DNA from: Procambarus clarkii
Lineage: Eukaryota > Arthropoda > Malacostraca > Decapoda > Cambaridae
Direction of reading: 5' to 3'
Assembly: GCF_040958095.1 (NCBI RefSeq)
Contig: NC_091227.1
Span: 20,223,900-20,287,899 of the forward strand
DNA length: 64,000 bases
Part shown: positions 36,701 through 45,443 of the stretch, piece by piece
Position numbering within the stretch: the first letter of the stretch is position 1
How the letters are laid out: each line of letters opens with the position of its first letter
Program-made: the position numbers and the translations under genes
The notes under the pieces: model-generated
Seen by the model: the letters and a program-made list of their open reading frames with translations, nothing else
What the model was told of the DNA's origin: nothing
The model's database searches: none

Positions 36701-39580
36701 TATATATTTTGTTCACCACAACTATACAGCTAAGCTGATAGTTAGTTCAGGCACTAAGAGTCGTCGCTATACACAGATGGCGGCTGGCGGCTCCCTCACT
36801 CTTTCAAGGTCACACGCACTAAACTTTCTCCCCCAACAATACCTTTTGCAGTGTTATTACCCTATATACACATATATAAATATCTACATGTTTTATGCAC
36901 CGTAACTGTACACTTAAGCTTGTAGTGCGCTCAAAGAGCATAATGGCCACCCTCTAAACAGCTAGACAAATCGTACAGACGACGTCACCTCCGTCACCCA
37001 TATGGCTCCTCCCAGCATAATCCTTTTGCTGTTATTACACTAATACACACATTATATATATATGTATCTACATTTGTGTTCACCATAGAGAACCACTGAC
37101 CTGGTATGGTGAATGCAAACAATAACAGCTAGCCACACAGTCAGTAAACGATGCTGTCTCCCTCCATCTCTCAGCATCACTCCTCCTACAGCGCTAATTA
37201 TTACAACAATCCTGCTATTATCACAACCCTGGTTACTTATATCACAGTCATGGGTCATCTGTAATATTGTCATCGCTAAATAATAACAATTATATTTATT
37301 TTGACATTTTTCGGCGATGCTGTGGTCACAAGCTGAACAGCAATGCTGTTCGCTCATGCTGCGTGCGCCAGCCTTGGTTGCTCCAACAGTACTGTGCCTC
37401 TCACACCTGAGAATATTGCCCACGATTTTTTTTTTAAAATGGCATCTGTTTACAAGAGCCCTGAGGAAGCTACTGTGAACCCCGTGTAGCCATGAGCCAT
37501 TTGAATCAGGCCTGGCACCCTATGGCGTATATATACGCCATGCGCACCATGGGACATGTTACTCAGGGCGTATATATACGCCATGCGCAGTTTAAGGGTT
37601 AAACATTACAGTACCACACAAATCAAAGTTGCCTGTATGACCAAGAATAAACGCTTAAAAATTTCTTCCTGCACCGTTGAAAATTGTCAACCTGCCCGAC
37701 TATGCTAGATCCTAATCATGGAGGCAACAACAATAATCTTGAATTACAGAGCAACTGAGTGGTATAGCTCTTAATTTAAAATATATATTCAAAACTTTCC
37801 CAACCATACGTAATTTATAAATTAATGACCCAGGGGCCACTTGAATACAGTACTTTTTTATTTTCTATATAAATGTATTGTAATGTACATTGTATGCAGG
37901 GCCGGATTAAGATTTCGTAGGCTCTTTGGACTACAGGTACTGTGAGGCCCCCCAATAATATTTTCAAAAGAAAACCAAAGCTAAAGAAAATTTAATTTAA
38001 ATTTATTTTTGTAACTAACAATAATTAAAATTCAAACCATTTGCCTTGCATAATTTCTTGGAAACTTAATTTCTCAAAAAACATCAGCAAATTGTAAATT
38101 AGTGAGAACATCATTTTCAATAGCCATGAGAGCAAGTCTGCTTAGTTTTTCTTGTGCCATTGTTGATCTGTGTCACATTCTTCACAAGTTTCATCTGGAA
38201 GAAACACCTCTCTCTAGTCATATTAGTTATCATTAAACACAAGTAAATCCGTAGTGCTACTCAACATTAGAGAATAAATAATGTTAATATATTGCTTACT
38301 ACAAAGGTGTAGATATCAGAAGCTTGTAGTATTAAATGCTTGTGCCTGAATTCACCAAATTGTCCAAGAAAGGTCCTGAAGTGAAGAATTACTGCCACTG
38401 AATTCAGGCTCAGTGTAATCCGAGTAAATCTCTAGAAACTTTGCTGGTCCTGTTGAACTGTCTTCATCATATATTGTTGGAAATTTGACCAGGAAACTAA
38501 ATGAATGAACATTTTATATACTGTACTTCAATGCAATGAGAGTTGAGCATAACTTACATGTGATGGGTAGATATGTTTTCACTTTAAACTTCTGTCTTCC
38601 TTGCAAAGAACAGCTGCAGCATTACATTCATCGATTCGTTTTCTTTTCCAATGCTCACATTTTTGGTCATTACAGTATTCTATATTTTCTACCTTGTCTT
38701 TTACTTTATTTTTAAACACATCACACTGATCCTACTGCAAGATAAAAATCCAGTAGAGATTTAATTAAGAAGTTTAATAGCTGACTGAAGCTCCAGTGTT
38801 ACACGTTGAAGCGATTTGCTGACCTGATTGAACTGCTCAAATATAACAGCCTAGAAGAGTGTTTGCTTCATAAAGTGTGTTAGCCTTCCGATTTCCATAT
38901 GCAAATTACAGCTTTTCTACTGCAGGGGGCCCTTGGGATGCAGTTCCCAAAGCCCTCCTGCCTTAATCCGGCCCCGATTGTATGCAAAAATACCAAGCAA
39001 ATGCAGAGAAGTGACTTACCATGTCTTTATTTCCCTAAGATCTACAAGAGCAGCCTGGAGCTGACCAAGCCCTGTACGAACACCATCTAACTGACTCTGC
39101 ATTGCTGTCTTCAACATGGCCTCCACTGATGCCTGAGAGAAAATACTGTAATGATTTATTTTCATCATCTAATGCAAAGATGCATCAGAGCTCAAGTACT
39201 GATTATTTACAATCAATACCCTAAGTACCAAGTCATTTTAATCATACAGTATCTCTCTCTTTCCTTTCAAGAGAACTGCCATTGCTGCAGCTTTCAACTG
39301 CTGGAAAATTTAGGTAAGGCAATAGGAATGAAAATTAATTATATAAAGTACAAAACTATACATAGACAACAAGGTGGAATATAACTTGTTGCAGCAGGGA
39401 AAAAAAAAAAAAAAAGGAGAGGTCAATAAGGACAGTGATACTTTAAAATTTTACCTTTTTTCGTTGCACTCTCCTTCTATACTGATCAACCTTCTGTAAC
39501 TGGTCTGGCCGCTGAAGCATATTTGCCACAAGCAGAGTAGCTCGGGCAACTGCTTCGGATTCTGCCTCTCCAACATCCAT
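18745..39580 (-). CDS. EXOC3: Exocyst complex component 3 (Sec6), complete, 15 coding exons
   Basis: Sec6 is a core subunit of the octameric exocyst, which tethers secretory vesicles to the plasma membrane before SNARE fusion. Coding exons in transcript order: 39580-39455, 39132-39020, 34899-34704, 33809-33677, 33389-33268, 32361-32206, 31862-31737, 30259-30077, 29195-29023, 28488-28371, 27843-27682, 25646-25477, 24441-24312, 22263-22112, 18925-18745. All borders are GT-AG, phases agree, and the 2241-nt sum gives 746 residues, close to the vertebrate protein. Diagnostic matches: [62 protein letters not shown] and [20 protein letters not shown]. The start ATG is preceded by an acceptor 10 nt upstream, so a separate 5' UTR exon exists, probably near 41.6-42 kb. 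The region is alpha-helical throughout, with no signal peptide or membrane span. No break seen. Confidence 0.97.
18979..19238. mobile_element. 260-bp MITE with perfect 22-bp terminal inverted repeats
   Basis: The left end (18979-19000, TGAGAAAATCAATTGG...) is the exact reverse complement of 19217-19238. The interior has no ORF. It lies in the last EXOC3 intron. Superfamily not assigned; no clear target duplication. Confidence 0.75.
19505..19745 (+). mobile_element. tRNA-derived SINE, family 1
   Basis: tRNA-like head with B box GGTTCGATTCCC at about 19560, then CTGATGCCCCTGTTATCTAG and the tail GGCCTGGTCGAGGACCGGGC. Same family as 10147-10386. Its tail is shared with the palindrome that follows. 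Confidence 0.85.
19695..20575. repeat. Large inverted repeat in the last EXOC3 intron, anchored in a SINE tail
   Basis: Arms of about 420 bp (19695-20117 and 20145-20575) are near-identical reverse complements around a 27-nt loop (20118-20144). Both outer ends contain the tail of SINE family 1, the left in a whole SINE and the right in a fragment. Both arms contain the same open frame on opposite strands, without a recognised domain. An inverted duplication of SINE plus flank explains it. In the EXOC3 pre-mRNA it would fold into a long duplex. Confidence 0.8.
20583..20620. repeat. Perfect 17-bp hairpin
   Basis: CCAAAACTAGACCTTAC (20583-20599), loop AAAT, then its exact reverse complement (20604-20620). 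It abuts the SINE fragment at the right end of the large palindrome. Confidence 0.85.
20621..21650. repeat. Unclassified A/C-rich repeat-like block with poly-A tract
   Basis: Contains a run of about 30 A at 20829-20858. Its composition and phrasing resemble 54580-56520, but I could not align the two by eye. No recognised protein. From 21650 to 22111 nothing is recognised. Confidence 0.3.
22815..22945 (+). mobile_element. tRNA-derived SINE, family 3
   Basis: Contains the B-box-like AGGTTCGAATCCTCATCACG, then TATCACGTTACTGTGATTTC. The same family is at 40345-40570 in the opposite orientation. In an EXOC3 intron. Confidence 0.7.
22946..24311. other. EXOC3 intron, no recognised element
   Basis: AT-rich intron sequence without ORFs of note or transposon ends. 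Confidence 0.4.
24715..24965 (-). mobile_element. tRNA-derived SINE, family 2
   Basis: Contains GGATGCAACCTCACAACAAG, CTACTTACTACTAGGTGAAC and the reversed B box GGATTCAAACCTGG. Other copies lie at 27955-28200, 40030-40235 and 47325-47970. In an EXOC3 intron. Confidence 0.75.
25703..25729. repeat. (CT)n microsatellite
   Basis: About 13 CT units in the EXOC3 intron close to the exon at 25646-25477. Confidence 0.95.
26400..27300 (+). mobile_element. LINE (CR1/Jockey-like) reverse transcriptase fragment
   Basis: The plus strand encodes [20 protein letters not shown], then [20 protein letters not shown] and KYAKLEDKK, preceded by DRKLS-type sequence. Same family as 9395-10135. 5'-truncated, with several frame changes. 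In the EXOC3 intron between exons 27843-27682 and 25646-25477. Confidence 0.85.
27955..28200 (-). mobile_element. tRNA-derived SINE, family 2, with an internal inverted duplication
   Basis: SINE family 2 text (CCCAGGATGGAACCCACAAC; reversed B box GAGAATTGAACCTGG) surrounds a 30-bp inverted repeat, 28073-28102 against 28112-28141, with two mismatches and a 9-nt loop. The duplicated segment is the SINE's own GCATCAGGTGAATGGAAATG part. Confidence 0.7.
28500..29022. other. EXOC3 intron, no recognised element
   Basis: Intron between exons 29195-29023 and 28488-28371. AT-rich, nothing named. Confidence 0.4.
29196..30076. other. EXOC3 intron, no recognised element
   Basis: Intron of about 880 bp. 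The short open frames on both strands around 29805-30029 show no domain. Confidence 0.4.
31395..31575 (+). mobile_element. Probable tRNA-derived SINE, family 4
   Basis: Contains a B-box-like GCCGTTCGATTCTCGACAG at about 31445 after a tRNA-like segment, followed by TTCTTCTCTCTGTCCCAGCC. Only one copy was seen in the window. The rest of this intron (30260-31394, 31576-31736) is unremarkable. Confidence 0.5.
32362..33267. other. EXOC3 intron, no recognised element
   Basis: No gene or classified repeat seen. Confidence 0.35.
33810..34703. other. EXOC3 intron, no recognised element
   Basis: AT-rich, nothing recognised. Confidence 0.35.
35767..37602. mobile_element. 1.83-kb piggyBac-type non-autonomous element with TTAA flanks and internal satellites
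   Basis: TTAA (35767-35770) is followed by CCCTTACACTGC, and the right end reads GCAGTTTAAGGG followed by TTAA (37599-37602), so the ends are inverted repeats CCCTTAMACTGC next to the TTAA duplication typical of piggyBac. The interior has no transposase. It carries a direct repeat of about 200 bp, recognisable by ACTAAACTTTCTCCCCCAAC and TACACTATATACAGACG (from about 36410, 36610 and 36815, with more diverged relatives near 36200 and 37030). Near the right end are two copies of the palindrome GGCGTATATATACGCC (37524-37539 and 37567-37582). It sits in the EXOC3 intron between exons 2 and 3. Confidence 0.8.
37889..38984 (-). mobile_element. hAT DNA transposon remnant with perfect 8-bp target duplication
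   Basis: ATTGTATG flanks the element on both sides (37889-37896 and 38977-38984). Ends are inverted: CAGGGCCGGATTAAG on the left, CTTAATCCGGCCCC on the right. The minus strand near 38060-38230 encodes a remnant of the hAT C-terminal dimerisation region ([13 protein letters not shown], then [17 protein letters not shown]). About 1.08 kb, internally deleted and decayed. In EXOC3 intron 2, next to the piggyBac-type element. Confidence 0.88.
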
Positions 39581-40029
39581 GCTCAAAAATCTGAAATAGA
39601 GGTGATAAATTATATATAATACAGTACTTGTATACTGGCATGGCATCATACAAGATGTTGCCAAGGTGATTTTCAAGCATCACTTCAGGGTCATACTGTG
39701 TTGTAGGAGTCACTCGATAAAATCATTCCAGCCAGAAATAACTTTCAGAGATCCTGCTAAACAAAAATTAGTCCTTTTAAGCCCTCAACTGTAATTACCT
39801 GAATTGCTTACCCAAATTAAAACTAAAGACCCAGAGGGGCATTCTCTTTCTAGTAGGCCTCAATGGTGAAAGTAACCCCAGCTTGTCAAAATTCTCCCAA
39901 TGGTTCCTAAGGATTTTAAATTTTTTCAAACTGGATTTTGCTGGCATTTACAGCTTCAGTTGTTCCATTGATTTAATAATAATTTGAATTACTTAATTTG
40001 TTTTAATGGAGAAAGGAAGCTTGTGTATA

Positions 40030-40235
40030 TACTGTGTATACTACTAGATCTCCCCAGGATGCAACCTCAACATTTGCCTAACTCCTAGATACCTACTCAC
40101 TGCTAGGTGAACATAGGAATTAGGTGATAGGAAACATATCCAACCATTTCCGTCCTTCCCAAGAATCAAACCCAGGATCCCTAATCGAGAGTCAAGAATG
40201 AAGCCAACTGTACTATGAGATCCCGTGGGTGAAAA
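40030..40235 (-). mobile_element. tRNA-derived SINE, family 2
   Basis: Contains CCAGGATGCAACCTCAACAT, CTACTCACTGCTAGGTGAAC and the reversed B box GAATCAAACCCAGG. It lies upstream of EXOC3 coding exon 1, in the 5' UTR intron or flank. Confidence 0.75.
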
Positions 40236-40344
40236 AGTCTCCATTTTTCTGTCCAACATTGTGTGTTGTTGAGCTTTAAACCGTTGCCCCTTGTATGCAA
40301 TGCATTTAATCTCTAAAAGAAGTGGTTTGGAGTATCATCCAATG

Positions 40345-40575
40345 AACAAATCCACAAGGGCCGTGACGAGGATTCGAACCTGCGTCCAGGAGCATCCCAG
40401 ACGCTGCCTTAATCGACTGAGCTACGACACGGTAAAAAGAGTTGAAACTGAAGTTCTACTGAACTTACTGGATCCCGTAGCCTCTCCGAGGCACAAACCA
40501 GGGTTTTACACAACTCCCCCCTGCAATTTTGTTCATTTCATGCATCACGTTAGTGTGATCTCTGTGTGTAATGAG
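40345..40575 (-). mobile_element. tRNA-derived SINE, family 3
   Basis: In reverse complement: GTCGTAGCTCAGTCGATTAA (A-box region), then GCAGGTTCGAATCCTCGTC (B box). The body includes the reverse complement of CACGTTAGTGTGATCTCTGT. Same family as 22815-22945. The tRNA-like head is very well kept. Confidence 0.8.
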
Positions 40576-40639
40576 TATCATCCAGTTTGTTCAGCAATTT
40601 AAAAGTCTTTATGAAATCAGCCCTGTCATGTCAGGCTTG

Positions 40640-40895
40640 CAGTGTTGTTAATCCTGACTAGTTCCATGTTAGTTAGATTTGCTGCAGAAAAAAAATGGCA
40701 ACTGAACCTTAGGATGTCAAATGAACCTCTGATTACAAGGAAAAGAAAGTAGTTATTCCACTGTACAAGTTTATGGTGCATTCCTATCTGGACTACTGTG
40801 TCCAAGCATGAAGACCTTGCCTTCAAAAATACATATCTGCTTTGGAGAAAGTTCAAGACAGATTGACAAAATTCATCCAAAATTCAATCAAGAAC
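40640..40895 (+). mobile_element. LINE reverse transcriptase C-terminal fragment
   Basis: Encodes, in shifting frames, the typical series for a non-LTR RT end: VHSYLDYCVQ-like, then LEKVQDRLTKFIQNS. It ends where the 30-bp minisatellite begins. Confidence 0.6.
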
Positions 40896-41362
40896 AGGCA
40901 CCCGTCCCACCCAGGTAGGCACCCGTCCCACTCGCCTCACCCAGGCAGGCACCCGTCCCACTCGCCTCACGCAGGCAGGCACCCGTCCCACTCGCCTCAC
41001 CCAGGCAGGCACCCGTCCCACTCGCCTCACCCAGGCAGGCACCCGTCCCACTCGCCTCACCCAGGCAGGCACCCGTCCCACTCGCCTCACCCAGGCAGGC
41101 ACCCGTCCCACTCGCCTCACGCAGGCAGGCACCCGTCCCACTCGCCTCACCCAGGCAGGCACCCGTCCCACTCGCCTCACCCAGGCAGGCACCCGTCCCA
41201 CTCGCCTCACGCAGGCAGGCACCCGTCCCACTCGCCTCACCCAGGCAGGCACCCGTCCCACTCGCCTCACCCAGGCAGGCACCCGTCCCACTCGCCTCAC
41301 CCAGGCAGGAACCCTTCCCACTCGCCTCACCCAGGCAGGCACCCGTCCCACTCACCTCAACC
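40896..41362. repeat. 30-bp minisatellite, about 15 units
   Basis: The unit is GCACCCGTCCCACTCGCCTC plus ACCCAGGCAG, repeated almost without error. Most differences are one C/G variant (ACCCAG or ACGCAG). The period is a multiple of three and the unit has no stop, so plus and minus frames stay open (RHPSHSPHPG on plus; GTGACLGEAS and GRVPAWVRRV on minus). The array follows a LINE fragment and ends in a short (CAGA)n. It lies 1.3 kb upstream of the EXOC3 start codon. I do not regard it as coding. Confidence 0.95.
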
Positions 41363-41569
41363 TGACAGACAGACAGACACTTCGTCTCCTCCCCCTTGAT
41401 AACTTTTTTTTTTTTAACTGTCAAACCGATAATTTTCAGACCTATTTTTTATTTAAGCTTTTCTTCTTCTTTACATAAAATTAAAATAAATATTCTAGTA
41501 GTAACTTTTGGTCATATAATTCTTATAGCTGCTTTTATAATTATGACATTAAAGTTATATCGGTATAAA

Positions 41570-42470
41570 GTTTAGCGTTATGGGCGTGGCATCGTCTTAG
41601 TCTGTGGGAGGCGACGCTGACTCTGGCTTCGACCAGCTTATTTATTTAATGTATATGAAAAATTACAATGTTTTCTTTTTGTATAATTCTGCTGTTTAAA
41701 TAATTAGTACATTCTCGCAGAGCTATTAACAAAACACAGTTCACACACACACACACTATTCAAAACTAACGCTACCTGAATCAATATATATGTATGATAC
41801 TTATTGTGTAATGTGGGTGTATTAAATGTGTAAAATGGCAACATAGAAAATAATAAATTATGAAGGATATTATATTTTTTGGTTAAGCTCTTATGAAGGG
41901 AAGTACCAGAGTACGCGAGACCATCGAATACTGCCCCGCCCACTAAGCTGAGGTCAAATATGAACAGATACGAATTTTTGTGTTGACAACTGGCCAAGCA
42001 ACTCGCGTAAATCAACAACAACACCTCAGCTGCGAGGAACAAAGTCGGCTTGAGTGCTCTCTGTGTGGGGCGGGGCCGATGCTTGTCACCCTGAGGGACT
42101 CCTGGGGCTCCTCAATCATCTGCCTATCTCTGCGTTTATTGGCCGCGAGGCACATTAGTTTCCGCTGATAATTGACATTAATTTCGCCATTTGGCTTCGC
42201 GATTAAGGGGCGCATCTAATCCCACGATCGACGTCGCCCCAAAACATCAACAATAAAGTCGGCTTTTATCTCATAGGCAAAATGGGCGTACGGCTGCTTT
42301 ATGAGCAGTAGACGCGAAAATAATCGTGAGAGTGCATTCCGGCAAGTATTTCATTCACAATCTATTTGATTAGTTATGAAGCTAAAGTAATTCTATATAG
42401 GTAGACGGTGGCGTGAGAAGCTCCTCCATTAGACAGAACCTGACGACTGTCAGTGTGATAGGTAAGTCTC
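41570..42470. promoter_or_regulatory. Candidate bidirectional promoter of EXOC3 and ALG14
   Basis: Compared with its AT-rich surroundings this stretch is rich in CpG (GCGCATCTAATCCCACGATCG, GACGTCGCCCC). It contains GC-box-like sites (TGCCCCGCCC near 41932, GGGGCGGGGCC near 42066, GGGCGTGG near 41581) and a reversed CCAAT core (TTATTGGCCG near 42137). Both flanking genes have an acceptor just before the ATG, so both first exons should lie in this interval. A strong donor, GATAG|GTAAGT at 42461/42462, is a good end for the ALG14 non-coding first exon. Start sites are not determined. Confidence 0.5.
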
Positions 42471-44135
42471 TTAATAGTCTAATATGGATCTCTCCAAGTG
42501 CCTTTGAGCTACTTCCAGCAAAATAAACAATAAAATTAAATAATTCGCAAAAGAAAGTGCCAAGCTTGGAAGATATCATTCAGAATGCCCAGGAGAAAGA
42601 TGTAAGATAATCAGTGTCTATGGCATCATATTCACCGAGGATTTTATTTAGGGACATGCCACTTGAAGAAATGGTGGGAAAGCAAAGTTTCTGATCATCC
42701 TGAAAATCTAGACTTATGAAGAGCTACATAACTAAGTTAAACAGTGTAGTTCTGACATTTAAGATGCAGGTCTCTTGTTTCATTATGTGCCCAGATATAT
42801 TTGTATGTGAGTGATATGTAATCTAGCTAGGGACATTTCCCACTTCATGTTGCAGTGGCAAGAAGGAAGACCACAGGAATAGGTAAAATTTCATTATATT
42901 TAATTTATTATTTGTAATTCTAACCATCTATCTCTCCAACAAATGTGTATTGCATTATGAATAAGGAATTTGCCTCTTAAGAAATGGGCCAGGTATGGAC
43001 AGCCACTATGGAAACTAAACCAATTCTAGGTCTAGCATTACTGATGCTATGCATTAACATGGGCATTATTATATAAAAAAAAATCAGCCATAAGGCAATA
43101 AATTAAGCTCATTGAATTTTAAACAGCTTGATAGTGTTTTCAGGAGGACTGATGATACCTTCCACAAGGTCACTGTTTCCAACCATTCCAAGCTACCATA
43201 GACAGTAAATTTAGGATCTTCTAACCAATCCAAGTAATGTAGTATCTCAAATTCAAATTTTTGTTCAGGTAAGAGTACATACATAGATGAAGTTACAAAC
43301 ATAATGTTGGATTTATAGATAGAGCTAGTATATACAATATCTTGCCCAAGGTTGGCAGACCTAATTGTCATCAGTTTTATCACACTGGTACATTTAGAAA
43401 AATAAAGATGTTACAAAAAAAAAAAAAAAGATATTGAGCCAACAGAATGGTAGATAGATGGAATCAATTACCCTAGAAGAGTCGTGTATGCATTTATCAT
43501 TGGATGATTTAAATCTCATTTCGAGAATTCTTACAAAGACTAAGTACACTTAGGTAATTAAAATAACACTTACAGAGTACAGTACTGGTACATACAGTAT
43601 AATCTTGCTCAAATGGAATGATTAGTTCCAAAGCCTCTAGTGCATTCAGTTTTAAATCGCATCTGGGTATATTTTGTTTTAGACAACAATTATTTTGAGT
43701 TGTATTAGTAAAATAATAAAGCTAATGTAATTTTTATGCATATAGCATTTTTATGCTAAAATTCCATTTAAATTTTTTTAATATCAAAATTAAATTTTTT
43801 TAATGTTTTCAGCACTGCAAATCCCAATCCACTGAATTATGTAGTTATCCAGACATTTAATGCATTGAATCTGACTAACAAAAGTGTGACCCATACCTTA
43901 CATCTAATTTTCTGTTAGCCTGGACTCCATTCAAGCAACACAGTACAGTATTCTTCCATCTGTTCATTAAAATTGAGAATTACACTAATTTAAATTCTAA
44001 AATTGCTGTTCATGTTTTTGCAGAATCCTTGTACTATTTTGGTATCCAATATAATTTCTTGTTAAAATAACCTTTGTTCTCCCTTATTCAGGATTTTATA
44101 AATTCCCCTTTGGTTTATTAAATGTGTATATTTCA
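42471..44135. other. Probable ALG14 5' UTR intron with repeat pieces
   Basis: If the donor at 42462 and the acceptor at 44135-44136 are used, this is the first ALG14 intron. It holds a fragment at about 43260-43380 (minus) with the CTATCTATAAATCCAACATT-type LINE 3' sequence also seen at 57.5 and 57.8 kb, and a short LINE C-terminal-like piece (VDRWNQLP) at about 43440-43480. Confidence 0.45.
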
Positions 44136-44153
44136 GGTCCTTAGGAATTCATC

Positions 44154-45404
44154 ATGCTGACTCTAATTCTCTTGGTTGGATGCACGGCATTACTTATACG
44201 CATAGGATATGTATTGTACAAGATTAACTGCTGTAGCCACATGCCTCTTATAGTTGCCAAGAAAACTGTGAAGACTCTAGTAGTCCTTGGCTCAGGTGGT
44301 CACACTGGAGAAATGCTCAAGATGATTGCCATGTTAGACCCATTTTGCTACAGGCCAAGAGTTTATGTTGTAGCTGCAACTGATGCTATCAGTTTCAAAA
44401 GACTTTCACAAACAGAAGAAAAACTCCAGGTATGTGTAAGAATGCAATGCACAAATTAGGTGTAAATGGAAGTGTTAATATTTCAGTAATTTAAAGGGAA
44501 AACTAGTGGGCAAGGTTTACCATGGGCTTAAGGAGGGTAAAGCTCTCAGCTTGCTAACAGGGGTCAAGTGTCTGTTCCTGTAAGCTCCTGTATAAAAATA
44601 AGTGGAGTGGGAGGGGATAGGAAAATAAAGATGAGATGGGGGGAGTTTCCTTCTTTCATTTATGAACGTTGCTTAGTTTGTTGTTTCGCGTCACATCGAG
44701 AACTTCACTTGATAGATGAAAGCATAATACTGTACGAGTGCTATTGTAGTTACGGAATGAATATTCTTTGGTTTTCAACTTTACCAAACCCTCGTTTATC
44801 TATTATATTTAATAAACCCTTGTTTGAGTCTAGCATAACTAGAAAAAATGAATTGTACAGTTTGCATTAGAATTTTTGTTGACCAGAGCAGCAGTTCCCA
44901 ATATTGTAAAATATGTTTACTCTACATTTCTCATTAAAAATTATTTTCAACCATTTAGTTTTGTACCTTTTTTTTTTACCGTCATAATTATATATTTAAA
45001 ATTTTATTATTCCTTTAAAAAAAAAGGTGAATGATGAAGGAGATGACCAGTTTGTGGTAGAGGTTGTGCCACGTACACGGGAGGTGGGGCAGTCATGGGT
45101 CTCTACGGCGTACTCTGCAATGTGGGCCCTCATCTTTTGCATCCTGGTGGTAGCCCGCCATCGTCCATCACTGATCCTGACCAACGGGCCAGGGACGTGC
45201 GTACCAGTTTGCCTTTCAGCTCTGTTATTTCGCATCCTTGGCATTTGCCAAACACGTGTCGTATTTATTGAAAGCCTCTGCCGTGTGCAATCCCTCTCTC
45301 TATCCGGACGCATCTTGTACAGAATAACAGATGACTTCATTGTTCAGTGGCCACAGTTGAAAACAAAATATCCTAGATCAAAGTACATGGGTCGCCTAGT
45401 GTGA
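44154..45404 (+). CDS. ALG14: ALG14, UDP-GlcNAc transferase membrane-anchor subunit, complete
   Basis: ALG14 recruits the catalytic subunit ALG13 to the cytosolic face of the ER, and together they add the second GlcNAc to dolichol-PP-GlcNAc in N-glycan precursor synthesis. Two coding exons, 44154-44429 and 45027-45404 (phase 0 junction), give 217 residues, the usual family length. Residues 1-20 form a hydrophobic N-terminal anchor (MLTLILLVGCTALLIRIGYV). Family motifs: VVLGSGGHTGEMLKM (about residues 43-57), LTNGPGTCVPVC (about 144-155), VVFIESLCRV and LSLSGRILY, ending KYMGRLV. The acceptor of exon 2 is unusual: the bases before it are a run of A, not pyrimidines, although the frame and homology support it. 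An acceptor 18 nt before the ATG shows a non-coding first exon. AATAAA lies 34 nt after the stop. Confidence 0.96.
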
Positions 45405-45437
45405 CAGATCTCGAGCAATCTCTGTAATTTTAGTACT

Positions 45438-45443
45438 AATAAA
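45438..45443 (+). terminator. ALG14 polyadenylation signal
   Basis: AATAAA 34 nt downstream of the ALG14 stop codon, which implies a short 3' UTR. Confidence 0.65.

Noticed and set aside
40360-40440. A tRNA gene (A-box and B-box present)
   Set aside because: No complete acceptor-stem cloverleaf closes, and the same body and tail occur at other loci. It is the head of a tRNA-derived SINE.
40896-41362. CRISPR-like regular repeats
   Set aside because: The repeat is continuous with no unique spacers, and the DNA is clearly eukaryotic. It is a minisatellite.
40842-41424. Open frames of 155-185 codons over the GC-rich array at 40.9-41.35 kb, on both strands
   Set aside because: They are produced by a stop-free 30-bp repeat whose length is a multiple of three. 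There is no homology or splice context.
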